The notes under the pieces: generated by a model | Database searches by the model: none | Seen by the model: the letters and a program-made list of their open reading frames with translations, nothing else | What the model was told of the DNA's origin: nothing | Shown: positions 1 to 12,155 of the stretch, piece after piece | Layout: each line of letters starts with the position of its first letter | Position numbering within the stretch: position 1 is the stretch's first letter | DNA from: Entoloma clypeatum | Lineage: Eukaryota; Basidiomycota; Agaricomycetes; Agaricales; Entolomataceae | Length of the DNA: 64,000 bases | Assembly (NCBI GenBank): GCA_963565915.1 | Contig: OY751489.1 | Coordinates: forward strand, 3,038,001 to 3,102,000 | Direction: 5' to 3' | Made by a program: the position numbers and the translations under genes

Positions 1-179
1 CTCCAACTTTCTCACCTCCCTCAGGGCGGCTCCCTCTGTCGGTTTGTTTCTAGCGCAGTCCCCAGACTCGACGTCCAGGACATCCAAGTCTTTCTTTTCC
101 CTGTTCTTCTGGCTGAAACCTCCCATTTCTATCACCAGCTTACCCTCCAGTCCCCACCAACTTCTCTGTATCTTTTCCC

Positions 180-2324
180 ATGAGTCTTCGACCTAGTCCC
201 AGCCCCTCACCCGGGCCGATTGAGAATGGCAAGGCCATCTCTCGTCAATCTATGGGGCCCTCTTCCAGAGGAACCCCAGGCCTTGCACCAGCATCTCCTC
301 GCCCAGGAGCAGGAGCAGGATCAGGCGCCAGGCCAACCAGCGAGCTTCTTGGAAGTGGCAGTGCTGGCATGTTTCAAACTCCAGAAGGTATATTCCTCGC
401 CGCCTACGCCATTTGTACTCTGGCTCATCGAATCTTAGCGGAAGCTCTCGATCAATGGTTCGAAAATCTTCAAAACTACGAGGCTACATTGGTATGTGGA
501 CGGAATCTTCGCAGAAACACCGACCAACCTCTTGCATAGGAAGATATGGCTGCTGCCTCGTTAGATGTAAATTTCAAGGAAGAACTAAGTGCCATCGAGC
601 AATGTAAGCTCAACCGTGGCTTCCTGATCATCAATGCTCATCCACCGATGCAGGGTTCAAAGTTCTCTCGGAAGCTGAGCGCACAGCCGCTCTCTACAGC
701 CTTCTTCAGCATTCCACACAAGTCCAAATTCGATTCTTTATTACCGTCTTGCAGCAGATGGCAAGGTCCGACCCCATGACAGCTCTTCTCAGCCCGGCCA
801 TGGGAGGTGAGCCACACATTCTCCATCACAAGCCGAACTACTCTCATTTTATTCCCAGGCTCGATGCAGACTCAGATGGAAGCCAAACTCGCGAGTATGA
901 GCCTCAAGTCTCCCGGTCTTAAATCTGGTTTACCGTCTTCCCCGACGACCCGAAATTTCAACCCAGGCAACCGGTCATCCCTCGCCTTGGACAATTCATC
1001 CAACTTCCTCTCCCCAGATTCCGCTGCGAGCCAGAGTAGCAGTGATGCCGCCGCGACCCTGGCACAACAGCGGGCCAAACTCAAAGCTAGCAATGCCGCG
1101 CATCGCATTTCCGCTCCCGTGCTTACGACGGGCGCTCTTGATGGTCGCTCTGCGTGGAATTCCCCACCCACACACCTCACTCAAGTCTCGGAACAAAATG
1201 CTCAAGACATCGTTATCAACGCTTCTCGTCCCAAGAGCACCGAGTTCTCAGGCGCGGCTTTGTCCCCAAGGCCTGGTGCTGTCGGAGGAGAATCAACGGC
1301 ACCTTCTAAGGATAGCTGGGCCAGCATGGTCAATACGCCCCTGATTCCCATGTTCCAAAAGGATACTAGGATTGCTCCCCAGACCCTCGATGCCGCTGCG
1401 AATAAATTAAACGACTGGTCGAACCAAAATGCCACCTCCGGCGTGCCGCGTATGGGTGACCCTACTATCCATCGCCGTCCCAAACCCCCGAGCAACGATG
1501 GCGGTAATCATAACGCTGGGAACGGCTCATCCAACGCCATGTACGATGATAACGGAAACATAATTCTGCCCGGGGCCGGGGTACAACAAAATCAGCAGGG
1601 GCACCGTAATGTCAGCGGAAGTGGTAACAATGGTTTCGGTGGACCAGGGGGCTGGTCTGGGGCAAGGAGCCCGGCGCTCTCCAATACGTCATCGAACAGG
1701 TTCGGCGGCAATGATGATGGAAATCTTGGTGGAATAAACGGTCTCGGGATGCAGATGGGCGGACTTCATTTAGGCATGGGAAGTCCTGGCGTTGGTATGC
1801 CTATGCCAACGCTCGGTGGCATGGCCCCGATGAATCCGTTCAATATGAACATGCTCATGGGCATGAGTCTTACGCCTGAGGCCCAACTGCTCGCAGCACA
1901 GATGGCAGCAAGCGGATTCGGCCAATCTGCCTGGCTTGGAATGCAGCCGGTCTCCGCGGGATTGAACAATAGACGCGGTCCGCCGAGCGGAAGGTCACCT
2001 GGATTGAAGAGTGCTTCCAGTGTTGGTAGTCGTAATGATGGAGGAACTCCGAAGGCTGAGGAGGATGTCGATCCAGCTCTGTTGAACGACATACCTGCTT
2101 GGTTGAGGAGCCTGAGACTTCACAAGTACACGCCCAATTTCGAGGGCGCGAGGTGGCAGGATATGGTCATGATGGATGAGGCGGCGCTGGAGGCGAAAGG
2201 CGTTGCGGCGCTTGGGGCACGGAGGAAGATGCTGAAGACGTTTGAAGTGGTGAGGAAGAAGATGGGTATCGACGGGGGCCCGCCATCTGGTGTTCCTCTA
2301 AGCGCGACTCTTAAGTCCCCCTGA
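180..2324 (+). CDS. VTS1: VTS1-type SAM-domain RNA-binding protein (5 exons)
   Basis: Predicted exons are 180-387, 439-491, 540-603, 654-806 and 859-2324, with GT...AG introns of 49-53 nt; they join in frame to about 647 residues. The N-terminal block spread over exons 2-4 ([12 protein letters not shown], then [19 protein letters not shown]) is the conserved helical region of fungal Vts1. A long Ser/Gly/Asn/Met-rich middle follows. The C-terminus holds a SAM domain at about residues 565-632 ([16 protein letters not shown], then [13 protein letters not shown]). In yeast, Vts1/Smaug proteins bind Smaug-recognition hairpins in mRNA and recruit deadenylation in the cytoplasm; the same role is inferred here. 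The first in-frame ATG is used; the 179 bp before it are pyrimidine-rich, as in many fungal promoters. No lesion is seen. The intron calls are mine, from frame and homology. Confidence 0.9.
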
Positions 2325-2907
2325 ATGGTCGGTTTTATGGTTCAGCGGCGTGTAACGAATAAATAAAGGCTGATAGGCCTGGATACCACCTTCACTCTCA
2401 ATCTCAAACCGTTCGCGGACATCCCTCTCTATCCCCTGTTCGTCTCCTTCAAGTACTCTATGTTCAGTGACTGCTATCTCACATATGCTACCTCCCTTGC
2501 CTCGCATCCTTTCAAGTCTTATCTTTGAAGAAATTGAAGAGTTTGATCCATTGTCGCTGAGGCTTGTTTTCACCATTCTATTCTTGATTCCTTTCTTCCT
2601 ATTATTATGGCGCCTGTACATTCATAATGTTCCTGAGATCAGGGTAATACTGATTTACTTCTGATGACTAGAAACTTGAAAGGTCGTTCCACTGGCGTGT
2701 TGGGGAATTTTCCTGAATATTTCCGAGCTCATGGCAATGATACGGAACTCCAAGCAGATAACAGCACATAGGTTGACGTGCACATATGAGGTGTGGTGTG
2801 CGGGAATGCATATATAAATGAAAGTCACATTTCATCATATTATTAACCCACCACTTTCTATCCACCTAATCGTCTCCTTATACTTCATTTCTTCTCCCCC
2901 CCTACTT
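2325..2907. other. Intergenic: VTS1 3' UTR and SDR upstream region
   Basis: No supported gene lies here. Just after the VTS1 stop there is an AATAAATAAAG-like poly(A) signal near 2358. A TATA-like ATATATAAAT near 2811 and a pyrimidine-rich stretch at 2840-2900 probably belong to the promoter of the following dehydrogenase gene. Confidence 0.5.
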
Positions 2908-3003
2908 ATGATAGTACCAGAACGCAATTCTCGCGGCCGAAGCGCGGGAGCGTCGCCATTACGGCCAGGCTATGCTGCCACAGCATCATACACCGTCAAT
3001 CCC

Positions 3004-4341
3004 ATGTCGGTTGCAGATGAGCTACACCCTGTCATCAACGCTGGACGTGTCGCAGTCGTCACTGGTGCTGCCAGTGGAATTGGCAGAGCTGCTGCGGTCG
3101 AATTTGCCAAGTGTGTTCAGCTCTCTCTCCATTGCTCCTGTCCTTGACGACCGACAACAACTCCTCTTTACTTCCCTTGCCACCCTAAAGGCTTGGCTTG
3201 AGGGTAGCGATTGCAGATATACAGGAATCGCAGCTAAACGAAGTTGGAAAGCAACTTGAGTGCTCGATTGGCGCAGCGAACGTGCTCGTCGTGCCTACGG
3301 ATGTCGCGCAAATCGACCAGGTTGTCAGACTGCGTGATAGGGTATACGAGGCATGGGGTGAGGTAAGGATCGTTGCGTCTGGTCCACGCCCGTCCCACCA
3401 CCAATGCTTTGTCCATTCGATATTGTGATTGATGCCTTCATCCTCTACCGAACCCTCCCGTCCCCCTTACCCCCCTCCACGCCCCTCACGCATCCATCCA
3501 CGCGATTGTTCTTGCTCATCCTGATCTAGGTCGCTGTGTTGATGAACAATGCTGCCATCGCAGACAAAGGCACCTCTTGGGAGGGGCTGGATGCTTGGCA
3601 TCAAGTCTTCAACGTCAATATCTTCGGGTAAGCTGACTCCAGTCAGTACAATGCCAGTCCTCATATTGAATCCCTCCTTTCAGAGTTATAAATGTACAGC
3701 AGACATTTGTTCCTGTAAGATCCACCCTCCCAAGAGCGGGAGAGGGAAGGCTAATCATGGGCACAGTCAATGCTTCACCAGGAAAACCAAGCAGTGATCA
3801 TCAATACTGGTTCCAAACAGGGCATTACCAACCCTCCGTAGGTCCTTTTATGACACAAAACAGCCTTTATGATTAACTCTGCTTGCCGACCTTTAGGGGA
3901 AATGCCGCTTACAACGCCTCTAAAGCCGCCGTGAAGAGCCTCACGGAAAGTCTATCTCACGAGCTACGTGACCGGCCCAACGTGACCGCCCATCTGTTCG
4001 TGTAAGCGCGCTCAAAAACCATTTTGGTTACTTCTGACATTGTCTTTGAAAGTCCTGGATGGACACATACGGGACTCTCGGGTGCCATCAGCGGTGCCGA
4101 AAAGCCTGCGGGTGCATGGACTGCGGAGGAGACAGTGCTTTACATGCTGGACCGTGTGCGCGGCGGGGACTTTTATATTCTCGTTCCGGATAACGAGACG
4201 AAGAAGGAGGTGGACCAATTGAGGATTATGTGGGGTGCCGCCGACGTGGCGGAGGGAAGACCTGCGCTGAGTCGCTGGCACCCTAACTATAAAGCGTTGT
4301 ACGAGGAATATGTGAGGGAGGGCTTGGCGCAGTTGGAGTGA
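3004..4341 (+). CDS. Short-chain dehydrogenase/reductase (7 exons)
   Basis: Predicted exons are 3004-3110, 3191-3362, 3530-3627, 3684-3714, 3767-3837, 3897-4001 and 4053-4341, which join in frame to about 290 residues. The Rossmann NAD(P)-binding motif TGAASGIG is at residues 20-27, a MNNAA motif follows the fourth strand, the catalytic Ser is in INTGS (S152), and the active-site YxxxK is YNASK (Y165, K169). These are the defining features of classical SDR oxidoreductases; the substrate cannot be read from sequence. An in-frame ATG at 2908 would add 32 residues, so the start is uncertain. I prefer 3004 because the SDR core begins soon after it. The C-terminus is complete, and the exons show no frameshift. 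Confidence 0.88.
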
Positions 4342-4639
4342 GTCGGATGTGGAGGAACAACAAAATGAAATCGTGATGCTCGAGTGAGATGTACATATAG
4401 TTAGATGATAGATCTTCCCTGTTAAACAAAAGTTGTCCACAGAAACTCGTGAATCCTCCGTAAGCTAGATATCAATCAGGCTCCTAAAACCTACCGCTCG
4501 TACCGCAGGACCTAGACTGGCCGAAGTCCGGTTCGGTTCAGGTTCGGCCACTTTCAAGTTGTGGAGGTGAGAGAGGTGTAGGGAAAGGTCCGGAGTCCCC
4601 AGTTCATCAATGGTTATGGGCAGAGGCGGTGATCGTACC
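4342..4639. other. Intergenic, SDR 3' UTR and flank
   Basis: No ORF with family support. A short palindromic stretch (GGCCGAAGTCCGG near 4520, GGTTCGGCC near 4543) could form a hairpin, but I assign no function. The last 8 bp are the left target duplication of the next MITE. Confidence 0.4.
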
Positions 4640-5430
4640 TGGTGTTTGAAAGTTGGGTTTGGTCAAGCTTTTCACCATATTTGGGCAAAACTGGGACCAA
4701 ACCGGTTTTTGGATTTCATAGATTCCGAAAGACCATGACCGAAACCGTGGATAACGGTCACGGTTGGTTTTTCTCGGTTTTGGGGTTGGTCATGACCAGT
4801 TTTGACTGATAAAAACCGAAGAATTTAAAAAATGTAATACAAATGAGCAAAATACATGTACAGACAAGCTCGAGAGTCCATGAGAACACAAAAAAACAAT
4901 GGGTCAAGCTTCAGAGGGCTGAAACAAATAAAAAAGTTAGAAATGCCTGAATGAGAAGTCGAAAAACTCACTTCTACATTGTATAGATAATGCATGTTGA
5001 TCCAGTCTTCCTCGCGAAAGAGTGCTGAAGCCCACGAGACATCATTGCATCATGGGCACCCTCAGGCCCAAACTGTTCGTCTACACGCTGCATTAATTGT
5101 CATGATGAACTTTTAGACCCTGAAGGGACTTTCTGTACCATCATCTGTCAATTATTATCAACCTGTACATCAGTCTTGAGTATGAATTATTCCATTATTG
5201 CAGTAATTCCTGCTCATATATATATACTACCCAAATAACTTGCCTGTGTGATGAGCTCTGAAAAGATGGTTGAAAAACCAGTCAAAACTGGTCATGAGCC
5301 AAAACTGAAAACCATATTGGTTTTACACCAAAATTTTCAAAAACCAGACCAAGGCAGTCTGGTTTTTGGCAGTTTTTTTCAGTCTAGTTAGGTTTGGTTT
5401 GTTGTCTTGAGACCTGACTTTCAAACACTA
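4640..5430. mobile_element. hAT-type MITE, 791 bp
   Basis: The left terminus TGGTGTTTGAAAGTTGGG and the inverse of the right terminus, TAGTGTTTGAAAGTCAGG, form short terminal inverted repeats with the TAGTG... signature of hAT elements. The flanking 8-mers ATCGTACC (4632-4639) and ATTGTACT (5431-5438) differ only by two C/T transitions, consistent with an aged 8-bp target duplication. Subterminal sequence is rich in repeated CTGGTTTTTGG/AACCAGTC motifs on both strands. There is no transposase ORF. Six further copies or relatives of this family occur in the window. Confidence 0.78.
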
Positions 5431-5664
5431 ATTGTACTGGTGGTTGGATTGCTACTGAGGTACTGGTGCTCGATCTTGCCTTCACTGCTTTCCAGCACCT
5501 CGGTGGTTGGAGTGAAGACAGCTCTCCTAGATGCTCGCAAAGAGGCTGACTGGATGGTGTTGATGCCAGTGGTGAATTGCTCATGGGCGGCCGCCTTCGT
5601 TTGCTCCTCGTTCGTGCATGCATTGGCCTGATGTACGCACATTAGACTTGTGTAAATACACATC
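5431..5664. other. Unassigned flank between MITE and Gypsy-1
   Basis: About 230 bp of unique-looking sequence. It holds an open minus-strand frame, but I see no domain. The last five bases, ACATC (5660-5664), are the left target duplication of Gypsy-1. Confidence 0.4.
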
Positions 5665-6098
5665 TGTTACATTCCGATCAATTCTGATGATTTCTGACCA
5701 ATTCCGACACCTCCGACACCTCCGACATTTTGACTAATACTTATTATGCATACTTACTGTTATGAATCTCATTACTATGTACATTACTTACATCCGACCA
5801 TTTTACTTATGTTAAGCATCTCTGACAGCCACTTGTTATCCGACTCCGACAAAGCCACACGTCCTCCGACATAGTATTTAAACTTATGTAGAATCGTGTA
5901 TTAGCTTCAGTTTGAATATCAACTTAGATTCAACATCTTACCTCCCATCCTCTTTCCGACTCTTAACTTGAGTCCGACCTCCGATCCTCTGATCCTCCAA
6001 AATAAGGACACCGACATATTAGCGAGGGCGCAACACACAAGTTGAAGCCAAGTCCTTGCCCCTACATTGCATGCACTCCGACCCTCCGATCCTCTGAC
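5665..6098 (+). repeat. Gypsy-1 5' LTR, left part
   Basis: Aligns base for base, apart from scattered C/T changes, with the 3' LTR at 38052-38538. It is rich in CTCCGACA repeats. It breaks at 6098, where the hAT element entered; the last 8 bases CCTCTGAC are one copy of that element's target duplication. Confidence 0.9.
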
Positions 6099-6399
6099 TA
6101 GTGTTTAAAGGTCTGATTTGGTCTGGTTTTTGACCCTCAAAATAGAGAGACCAAGACCAAGACTGAATTTTTGGTTCACAAGATTATCAGAAAACCGAAC
6201 CAGACCGATGCAAGACCGATGCATCGGTCCACATTACCTCTTAGAGTTGAGACTGAGCCGGTTCAGACTGGTTTAAAGCAATATATTACGAGGTACATAA
6301 CAATAAGGACGTGCGCGCACAGCCAGATGCTGCACGCGCGCATCGTACTCCCTCGATCGCTCCTCCATGGGCTCAGCCTGGCCGTACATGCTCTTGGGT

Positions 6400-6850
6400 G
6401 CAATTGGACGCCGTTGCATGCGAGTCGATGCGAGTGGCGGCCGTTGGGCATGCGAGGGGGCAGTGGGGCGCGACTTGACGGTGTTGGGCGGGAGTAGAGG
6501 CCATTGGGCATGCGAGGGGTCGTTGGGTGGGAGTGGCGGCCATTGGGTGGCAAGTAGAGGCCGTTGGGCATGCAAGGGGTCGTTGGGTGGGAGTGGCGGC
6601 CATTGGGCGGCAAGTGGAGGCCGTTGGGCGCTAGAGGGGGCCATTGGGCATGCGAGGGGGTGGTGGGGCATGACTTGATGGCGTTGGGCGGGAGTAGAGG
6701 CCGTTGGGCATGTGAGGGGTTGTTGGGCGGGAGTGGTGGCCATTGGGCGGCAAGTGGAGGCCGTTGGGCACTAGAGGGGCCGTTGGGCACAAGTGGTGGC
6801 AGTTGGGCACGAGTGGTGGCAGTTGGGCGGCAGTTGTGGCCAGGTGTAGT
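6400..6850. repeat. G-rich minisatellite inside the hAT element
   Basis: Irregular tandem repeats built on TTGGGCATGCGAGGGG, TTGGGCGGGAGTGG and GGCGGCCATTGGGC, with a basic period near 20 bp and a higher-order period near 60 bp. Long frames across it on both strands (for example a Pro-rich 271-residue minus-strand frame) are translations of the repeat and not genes. The reverse complement of a related array is found at 44040-44880 in the sister hAT element. Confidence 0.85.
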
Positions 6851-7580
6851 GGAGGTGGGGACAAACAAAAAGTGTGGGAATGTTTTGCTGGCCATCGAAT
6901 ATATGGTTCGACTTTCAGCAATTGCCGTGCACACTCGGCAGTCAATGCTGAGTGATGTGTCCTTGAAACTTGCGGCCTCAATGCCCAAACCGTAGCACCA
7001 TGAGTCCCAAAAAATAGCACTTACCTTATGTAGAGATATGTAGAAACTCATAATAAGTATATTTACAGTTAGATACATGAGCTAAGCATGGTAGAAAGTC
7101 TGTACTTCAAAATGATGTATCAAAACACCCTGTAAATCGTGATGAATAGTGCATCATGGCTTTCTTCAAACACAAAAAACATCATTTTCTTACTTCCTCC
7201 TTTCTACAAGCACTTTATTCTACATGTACTGTATATATACTATGGAAATATTGTATCTGAACCTCCTCAGAGTAATCAAATGAATTTCAAAGTCTGAATA
7301 AGATGAATATGAGTAAAATAAGTCGAAAATTTGTCAAAAATTTTTATTTCAGCTTTGGATTCCCTACATCCAGGGGAACTCCCAGCACCTTCATTTTTCA
7401 AATTTGGTTCATTCATTAGGGAGATATAACACTTTTTCTGAAATCTGCACATTTCATTATTTCTATCTTACTTTGACTTCTAAAAATTATTCAAGGTGTT
7501 TCAGAAGGTGAATATATATCCAATATATAATTCTATCACTGCAAACTATTATTAGTCCATGAGGAAGGGGCTGCACGCGC
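6851..7580. other. Non-coding hAT interior
   Basis: AT-rich sequence without a supported gene. It is conserved in the sister copies: in reverse orientation at about 43310-43900 and in the same orientation at about 49940-50520. It is therefore a family component and not host DNA. Confidence 0.6.
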
Positions 7581-10500
7581 CCGCTGATAGGGCCGCAATG
7601 TGTCTAGGCCTAAATCTTCGCATTTTGCATCATTTCACACTATATCTAAGGGATATAGAGAGTCCTAGATGAGCTCCGATTCTGAGGACTTAGTGGCGAC
7701 GTTAGAGAGACATTTTAAAGCATTTAGAGACCATGGCAATGTAGGACATAGCGCTGGTCACCACTATGGGCTTAGCTATAATACTCGAGAGCCATGGGAT
7801 CGTCTTGCGAGATAGATAAGACTATCAAGCACCTCTCAAAACGAAGCGCGAAACAAGGAGATTGATTATTTGGATTTATCGATGACACTAGCACTGTCTA
7901 CTATACATTGAGGGCTTGACTGGAGACATTCTCGCGAGAGGCTTGGCAAATGTGCGCCTCGCTTCGTGTCCAAATGGTCCATATGGGGAATAGCCAATGA
8001 CATTGGATCAAACAGACTGAGATCAGGTTTGATACACCGTGATCAATGTGCATTACATGGCAGACATATTGATATGGATCGGTTGTTGATCAGTTGCTTA
8101 CTGAGATGACCCTTAATCAAAGCATCTGATACCTCGCAGTAACTCATTGGCATCGTCGCGAGGTGTATCAATAGACCGAGATAGTGGAATAGTGTCCTCA
8201 CAAGCATGATAGAGGTAGAATATGGAGAAAAGAACATACCTGTCGCATTGTCAACCACATGGACACATCGCGACATCTCTAGCGAAGGCTTACTTGACTG
8301 GATACCCCTTAGCAAGACCACATGCATCCCTTTTCTATATTTATTGCAGCTCATGTATAAAGTCTCATAGTTTCGTCATAGATAGGTTAGGTTAGATTGT
8401 GCCCCAGAATTGATAGCATTTGTCTTGTGCATCTGTCGTCGTTTTGCAAGTATCATTGAAGCCTCAAAATTGTTTGGTTTGCATTGGAAGTCAGTCGCAA
8501 TTGTGTTTTGTGTGTTTGAGAACTTGTCAATTGTCAAATCGTGTTATCTATCGGTCGTATTGGTCATTGTCGTGTTCGTATTCGGTTGAGATCATGTTCG
8601 CGAAGTCTTGTTGGTTTGGAAATCACAAACCTCGGTTCATTATCTATTGAGAACTATCTCTAAGTCTTGTTCAAGACTTATTGAGCCATCGCTAAACGAG
8701 TTATTCAATTGTTGTTTGGAAGAGTCGCATCCTGAGTGATCCCACTCATCACCCCGAACTATATCAATTGAGAAGTATGCATCACGAGACTTGTTCAGTC
8801 TTCGTTGTTGTGTTTGGTGTTTGTGTGTGTGATAGAGATATCACTCGCGCTCATCCCCAGACTCACTTCCTTTGTTTCATCTGGAGCCCACTGCGAGGGG
8901 TGGTTCTAAAAACAAGAGTTTAACTCTATATTGGTTCGCTATTGTCCCTTTCAAGGAATTCAGCAATAGCTCTCGCTGGAGAGATAACCCGGTCCTCTTC
9001 AAGCACAACTGGTGTCGCACCAAGAAGCGATACAAACCCTTGCAGTCAGCATGCTCATGCAAAGTCAAATGGCCAAGCACAACCAGCGGATCACTATGTT
9101 CAATAGCGGTCTTGCACAACCGTTTGCTCCATCGCTAAATGCTGTTCAGCAACTCTATTATAATCTTAATACATATGCACCACTTCGCGGTGCTATGCCA
9201 TCGATACCCATCCCTTATACCCCTGTTCAGAGCTATTTAATGTCTGGAACATTGAATCCAGTTGCCCATGATGTGGCGATGCCTGCAAATTGGATCGCAA
9301 TGCAAAGGCAGCATGACAACATTGGAGTCACACCGGTGCAGCAACTGCTACCTGTTCAGAATAATCTCGAGAGTACTGTGGAGAGCCTCGCGATGCAGGA
9401 CAGCCTGATCGTGATGGCTAAGGCAATGCAGAACATAAGTCAGTTTGTCTCTGACAACATTGCGAATGACTTGGATTTTTAGAGAGCTCAAGGAAGGCAA
9501 AGCAGATTCCAGCGAAGTCAAGGGTTGCTAAGAATCATGCCAAACCGCTGGAGAAGCGATCTAGAGACAGAAAACCCTATAGCGAGATAGAAAACGAAAA
9601 TGATATTGATACAGTTGATGAGCCAGAGCTTCTATCGAAGTTGAAGCCATTGACCAAGATGAGGCTTGGCACCCCTAAAAATAGTGACAGAGCAGTCGAT
9701 AGCAATGATGTCACTTCGCGGAAAGTGAATTTACACTTTGGAGATGATCCTGAAGTTGCATTTGTTTCACTTGGCAATGTTCAGCAACCTGATTGCGAAG
9801 CCTTCCCTGACGTCAATGAAATGGGACCAGTACTTTGCAGTAAGGCACCTATTGATGATCAATCAAATGGTGTGGCCATCTCAAAGGATCTCGCGATGCC
9901 CATAACTATTACTCTCGGTGATTTGCTAGGAGTGGACAAAGCAGTTCAGAATGATTTACGAACATTATTGACTAGAAAGCGAGATTTGGCGAATGATTAT
10001 GCATTCAGTCTACTAGATTCAATGAATAACACTCCATTATCTTATTGTGGTCACTCTATTGATGTTGAAGATGTTGTTAATAGTGATGAATTATTATTTG
10101 CAGTCATGGAACAAACTGTAAGCAATGCACCTGTCGATGTAGTGGCCATATCAGATTCTGTTCTATAGGATTGCGAGGCTATTCTACCACCCAAGGAAGC
10201 ATCTAAGCATGTGTGCATTGCAGAGGAGCTGGAGACGCTTCGCGAAGTTGGTTCAGTGATCACGAAGGGTGTGGAGAAGCAATGTACATTTGAAAGTACT
10301 CTCAAAATTGTTTCAACATGCAGGAAAGTAGTTATTGATCTTGAACTACCTTGGGACCCTGATATATCGGTCTTGCAGAGTCTTCGCGAGGCTGTTCCAG
10401 TAATTGAGAGCAATGCTGCGAAGGGATTGTACTCAAAGAATAGTTTGCAAGATGTCTTGATGTCCAAGGAAGTTGCTATTGATCTTGAGCTACCTTGGGA

Positions 10501-11594
10501 TCCTGATATATCAATATTGCAGAGCCTTCGCGAGGCTAGTTCAGTGATTGCTAGAGGTGCAAAGGAGCAATGTATCTTGGGCAATGGATGCCAGATCTTT
10601 GTGATGCTTAAAGTGGTTGCTGTTGATCTCAGACTACCTTGGGATCCTGATATATCGACCTATATGAAAAAGGTGAATAAAGAGATGGGGAAATTGCCAG
10701 CTTTGGCTCGAAATGTGTGGACCTTGATGATGTGGTATCTAGACACCAATCAGAAGGGTCCCCTAGCGAAGATTGAACGTCGAAAGGATCCTGACATTGT
10801 GATGCATAGAGGTCACATCTCTGAAGCATTGCAAGCAGGCCTCCAAATTTGGCAAGACATGTATTTGCATATTGATGAATATAACATGTTGTGCAATGTA
10901 ATATCCTTTCAGGATACCATTAGAGGCATCCATCGCAAAGCATCTGAGGCATTTTGCGAGGCTAGTAGAGATAGTGCGATACAGGTTTCTGAGGGACAAC
11001 TTCTCTTGACGGTATCTGACAGTCATGGTCATGTTGGGGGGCTGGAATTGCTTTGAGATGCCAAGAAGAAGTTGATGTACAACCCAGAAATTGCGAAGGA
11101 TAGGGACTGGGTCTCTGACATGTCTAGAGCAGGCATTCAAATTTTGCGAAATGTGTATTTGCATATTGATGCCTATAGCCTGTTACTGTATTAGCAGAGA
11201 TCAAATCTTGATGGATATACCACAATATTGATTGACAGAGAGACCAATGACTTGATGCATTCGCGATGCACCAGATTGAGAAATTGATTGCCTGTTCTCA
11301 AAGAAGACTACTCCTAGGGGATGGACTTGTGATTTTTCCACTTAGACTTCTGAGAGTTAGACATTGGCAAAAGCGAAATACTACATGTGGGCAATGTGCC
11401 TGTATATGACATGAAAAATGGAATGGAAGTCTTTGAGATGTTCAAGGCTCATATACAAGCAGATAGCAATGTTCTGCGAGGCTCTATTGAGATGCAGATA
11501 GGTCAGCCAAAGCTTTGTAAAAATGCGAACAGAAGAGTCTATGTGTTTCGCGATGTTTTGGGAATCATCCCCAGACTCACTTCCTTCGTTTCAC
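7581..11594 (+). mobile_element. Unclassified 4-kb insertion within the hAT element, LTR-retrotransposon-like
   Basis: The two sister hAT copies run straight across this point, so 7581-11594 is an insertion. It is flanked by CGCGC at 7576-7580 and 11595-11599; if the ends are instead read as TG...CA, the duplication is CCGC. A direct repeat of about 28 bp (CATCCCCAGACTCACTTCC, then TTYGTTTCA) occurs at about 8850-8880 and again at the right end, 11566-11593. After the first copy comes TGGAGCCCACTGCG, which resembles a primer-binding site. This suggests a 5' LTR of about 1.3 kb and a 3' LTR cut down to its last 28 bp, which I infer but cannot prove. No RT, integrase or protease is present. The motif TCGCGAG and variants are unusually common. 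Confidence 0.5.
9012..11056 (+). pseudogene. Broken ORF of the unclassified insertion, with a threefold repeat
   Basis: Three consecutive frames: 9012-9482; 9641-10168 (open in its own frame from about 9479, one frame back); and 10211-11056, which continues that frame after a single TAG at 10166-10168. They read as one former protein of about 680 residues with one frameshift and one stop. The first part is Gln/Asn/Met-rich and could be a Gag-like region. The last part has a unit repeated three times at about 62-residue spacing, with core IDLELPWDPDIS then LQSLREA; the third copy ends early. I recognise no family. A captured host fragment or a fast-evolving Gag are both possible. Confidence 0.5.
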
Positions 11595-11599
11595 CGCGC

Positions 11600-12060
11600 G
11601 ATGCATTTTGCATATTGTTTACTATTATTTGGTCATCAGCATCGCACCTCTATAACTTACAATCCGTGGCCTAATTTGATGAAATAAGTACATACTTGAT
11701 GATATAGAAGGTCCCCCTACCTAATCAATATAGTAGAAGCCCTTACTTGTTCCTGTGTAGACATAATAAGCAGATGTGTAATGTTTTTTCAGGTTTGTTT
11801 ACATGTATTTGACATGTTTGATGCGCGCGTGTCGCGCATCATCCAAAGTCGAACTGACACATCCACCCATTGCTGACTCCACAATGAGGGGCACAGGTGG
11901 TGAAAAGTTTAGAATATATTTATAGAATATATTTATAACCTGTCTACTTGTGATTGAGGCAGGAGGGAGCGCATGCGTGTGCCTTTTGTCAAAAACCACG
12001 AGGTTGTGTTTATTTAGCAAGTGGGAAAATGGGATGTAAGTAGAGTGTGAGCAATAAAAT
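11600..12060. other. Non-coding hAT interior, right part
   Basis: No gene. In reverse orientation it matches about 42990-43310 of the sister hAT element, and it matches about 50560-50850 directly. The stretch around 11820-11850 (GATGCGCGCGTGTCGCGCATC) is a near-perfect palindrome and could form a hairpin. Confidence 0.55.
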
Positions 12061-12065
12061 ATAAT

Positions 12066-12155
12066 GGTGTTGTGGCTCAGTTGGTTAAGTGTTGTTAAAA
12101 GAATCTTTTGTACTATAGAAGTTCAGAGTTCAAATCTTTCTTGTGGCACAAATTT
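12066..12155 (+). other. tRNA-like / SINE-like stretch
   Basis: TGGCTCAGTTGG (near 12071) matches the pol III A-box consensus, and GTTCAAATC (near 12130) matches the B-box consensus, about 58 bp apart as in an intron-containing tRNA gene. A T-rich tract follows. The arms around the B box can pair for about four of five positions, but I could not pair an acceptor stem, so a functional tRNA is unlikely. A decayed tRNA or the head of a tRNA-derived SINE is the better reading. Confidence 0.35.

Noticed and set aside
872..1495. Antisense frames within the VTS1 last exon
   Set aside because: They are shadows of the GC-rich, Ser/Gly-rich sense frame; the sense gene has clear SAM-domain support.
6263..7078. 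Minus-strand 271-codon Pro/Asn-rich frame
   Set aside because: It is a translation of the G-rich minisatellite in the hAT element. All frames across it are open because the repeat lacks stop codons, and there is no domain.
8043..8354. 103-codon minus-strand frame in the unclassified insertion
   Set aside because: No motif, and it lies in the candidate long LTR; probably chance.
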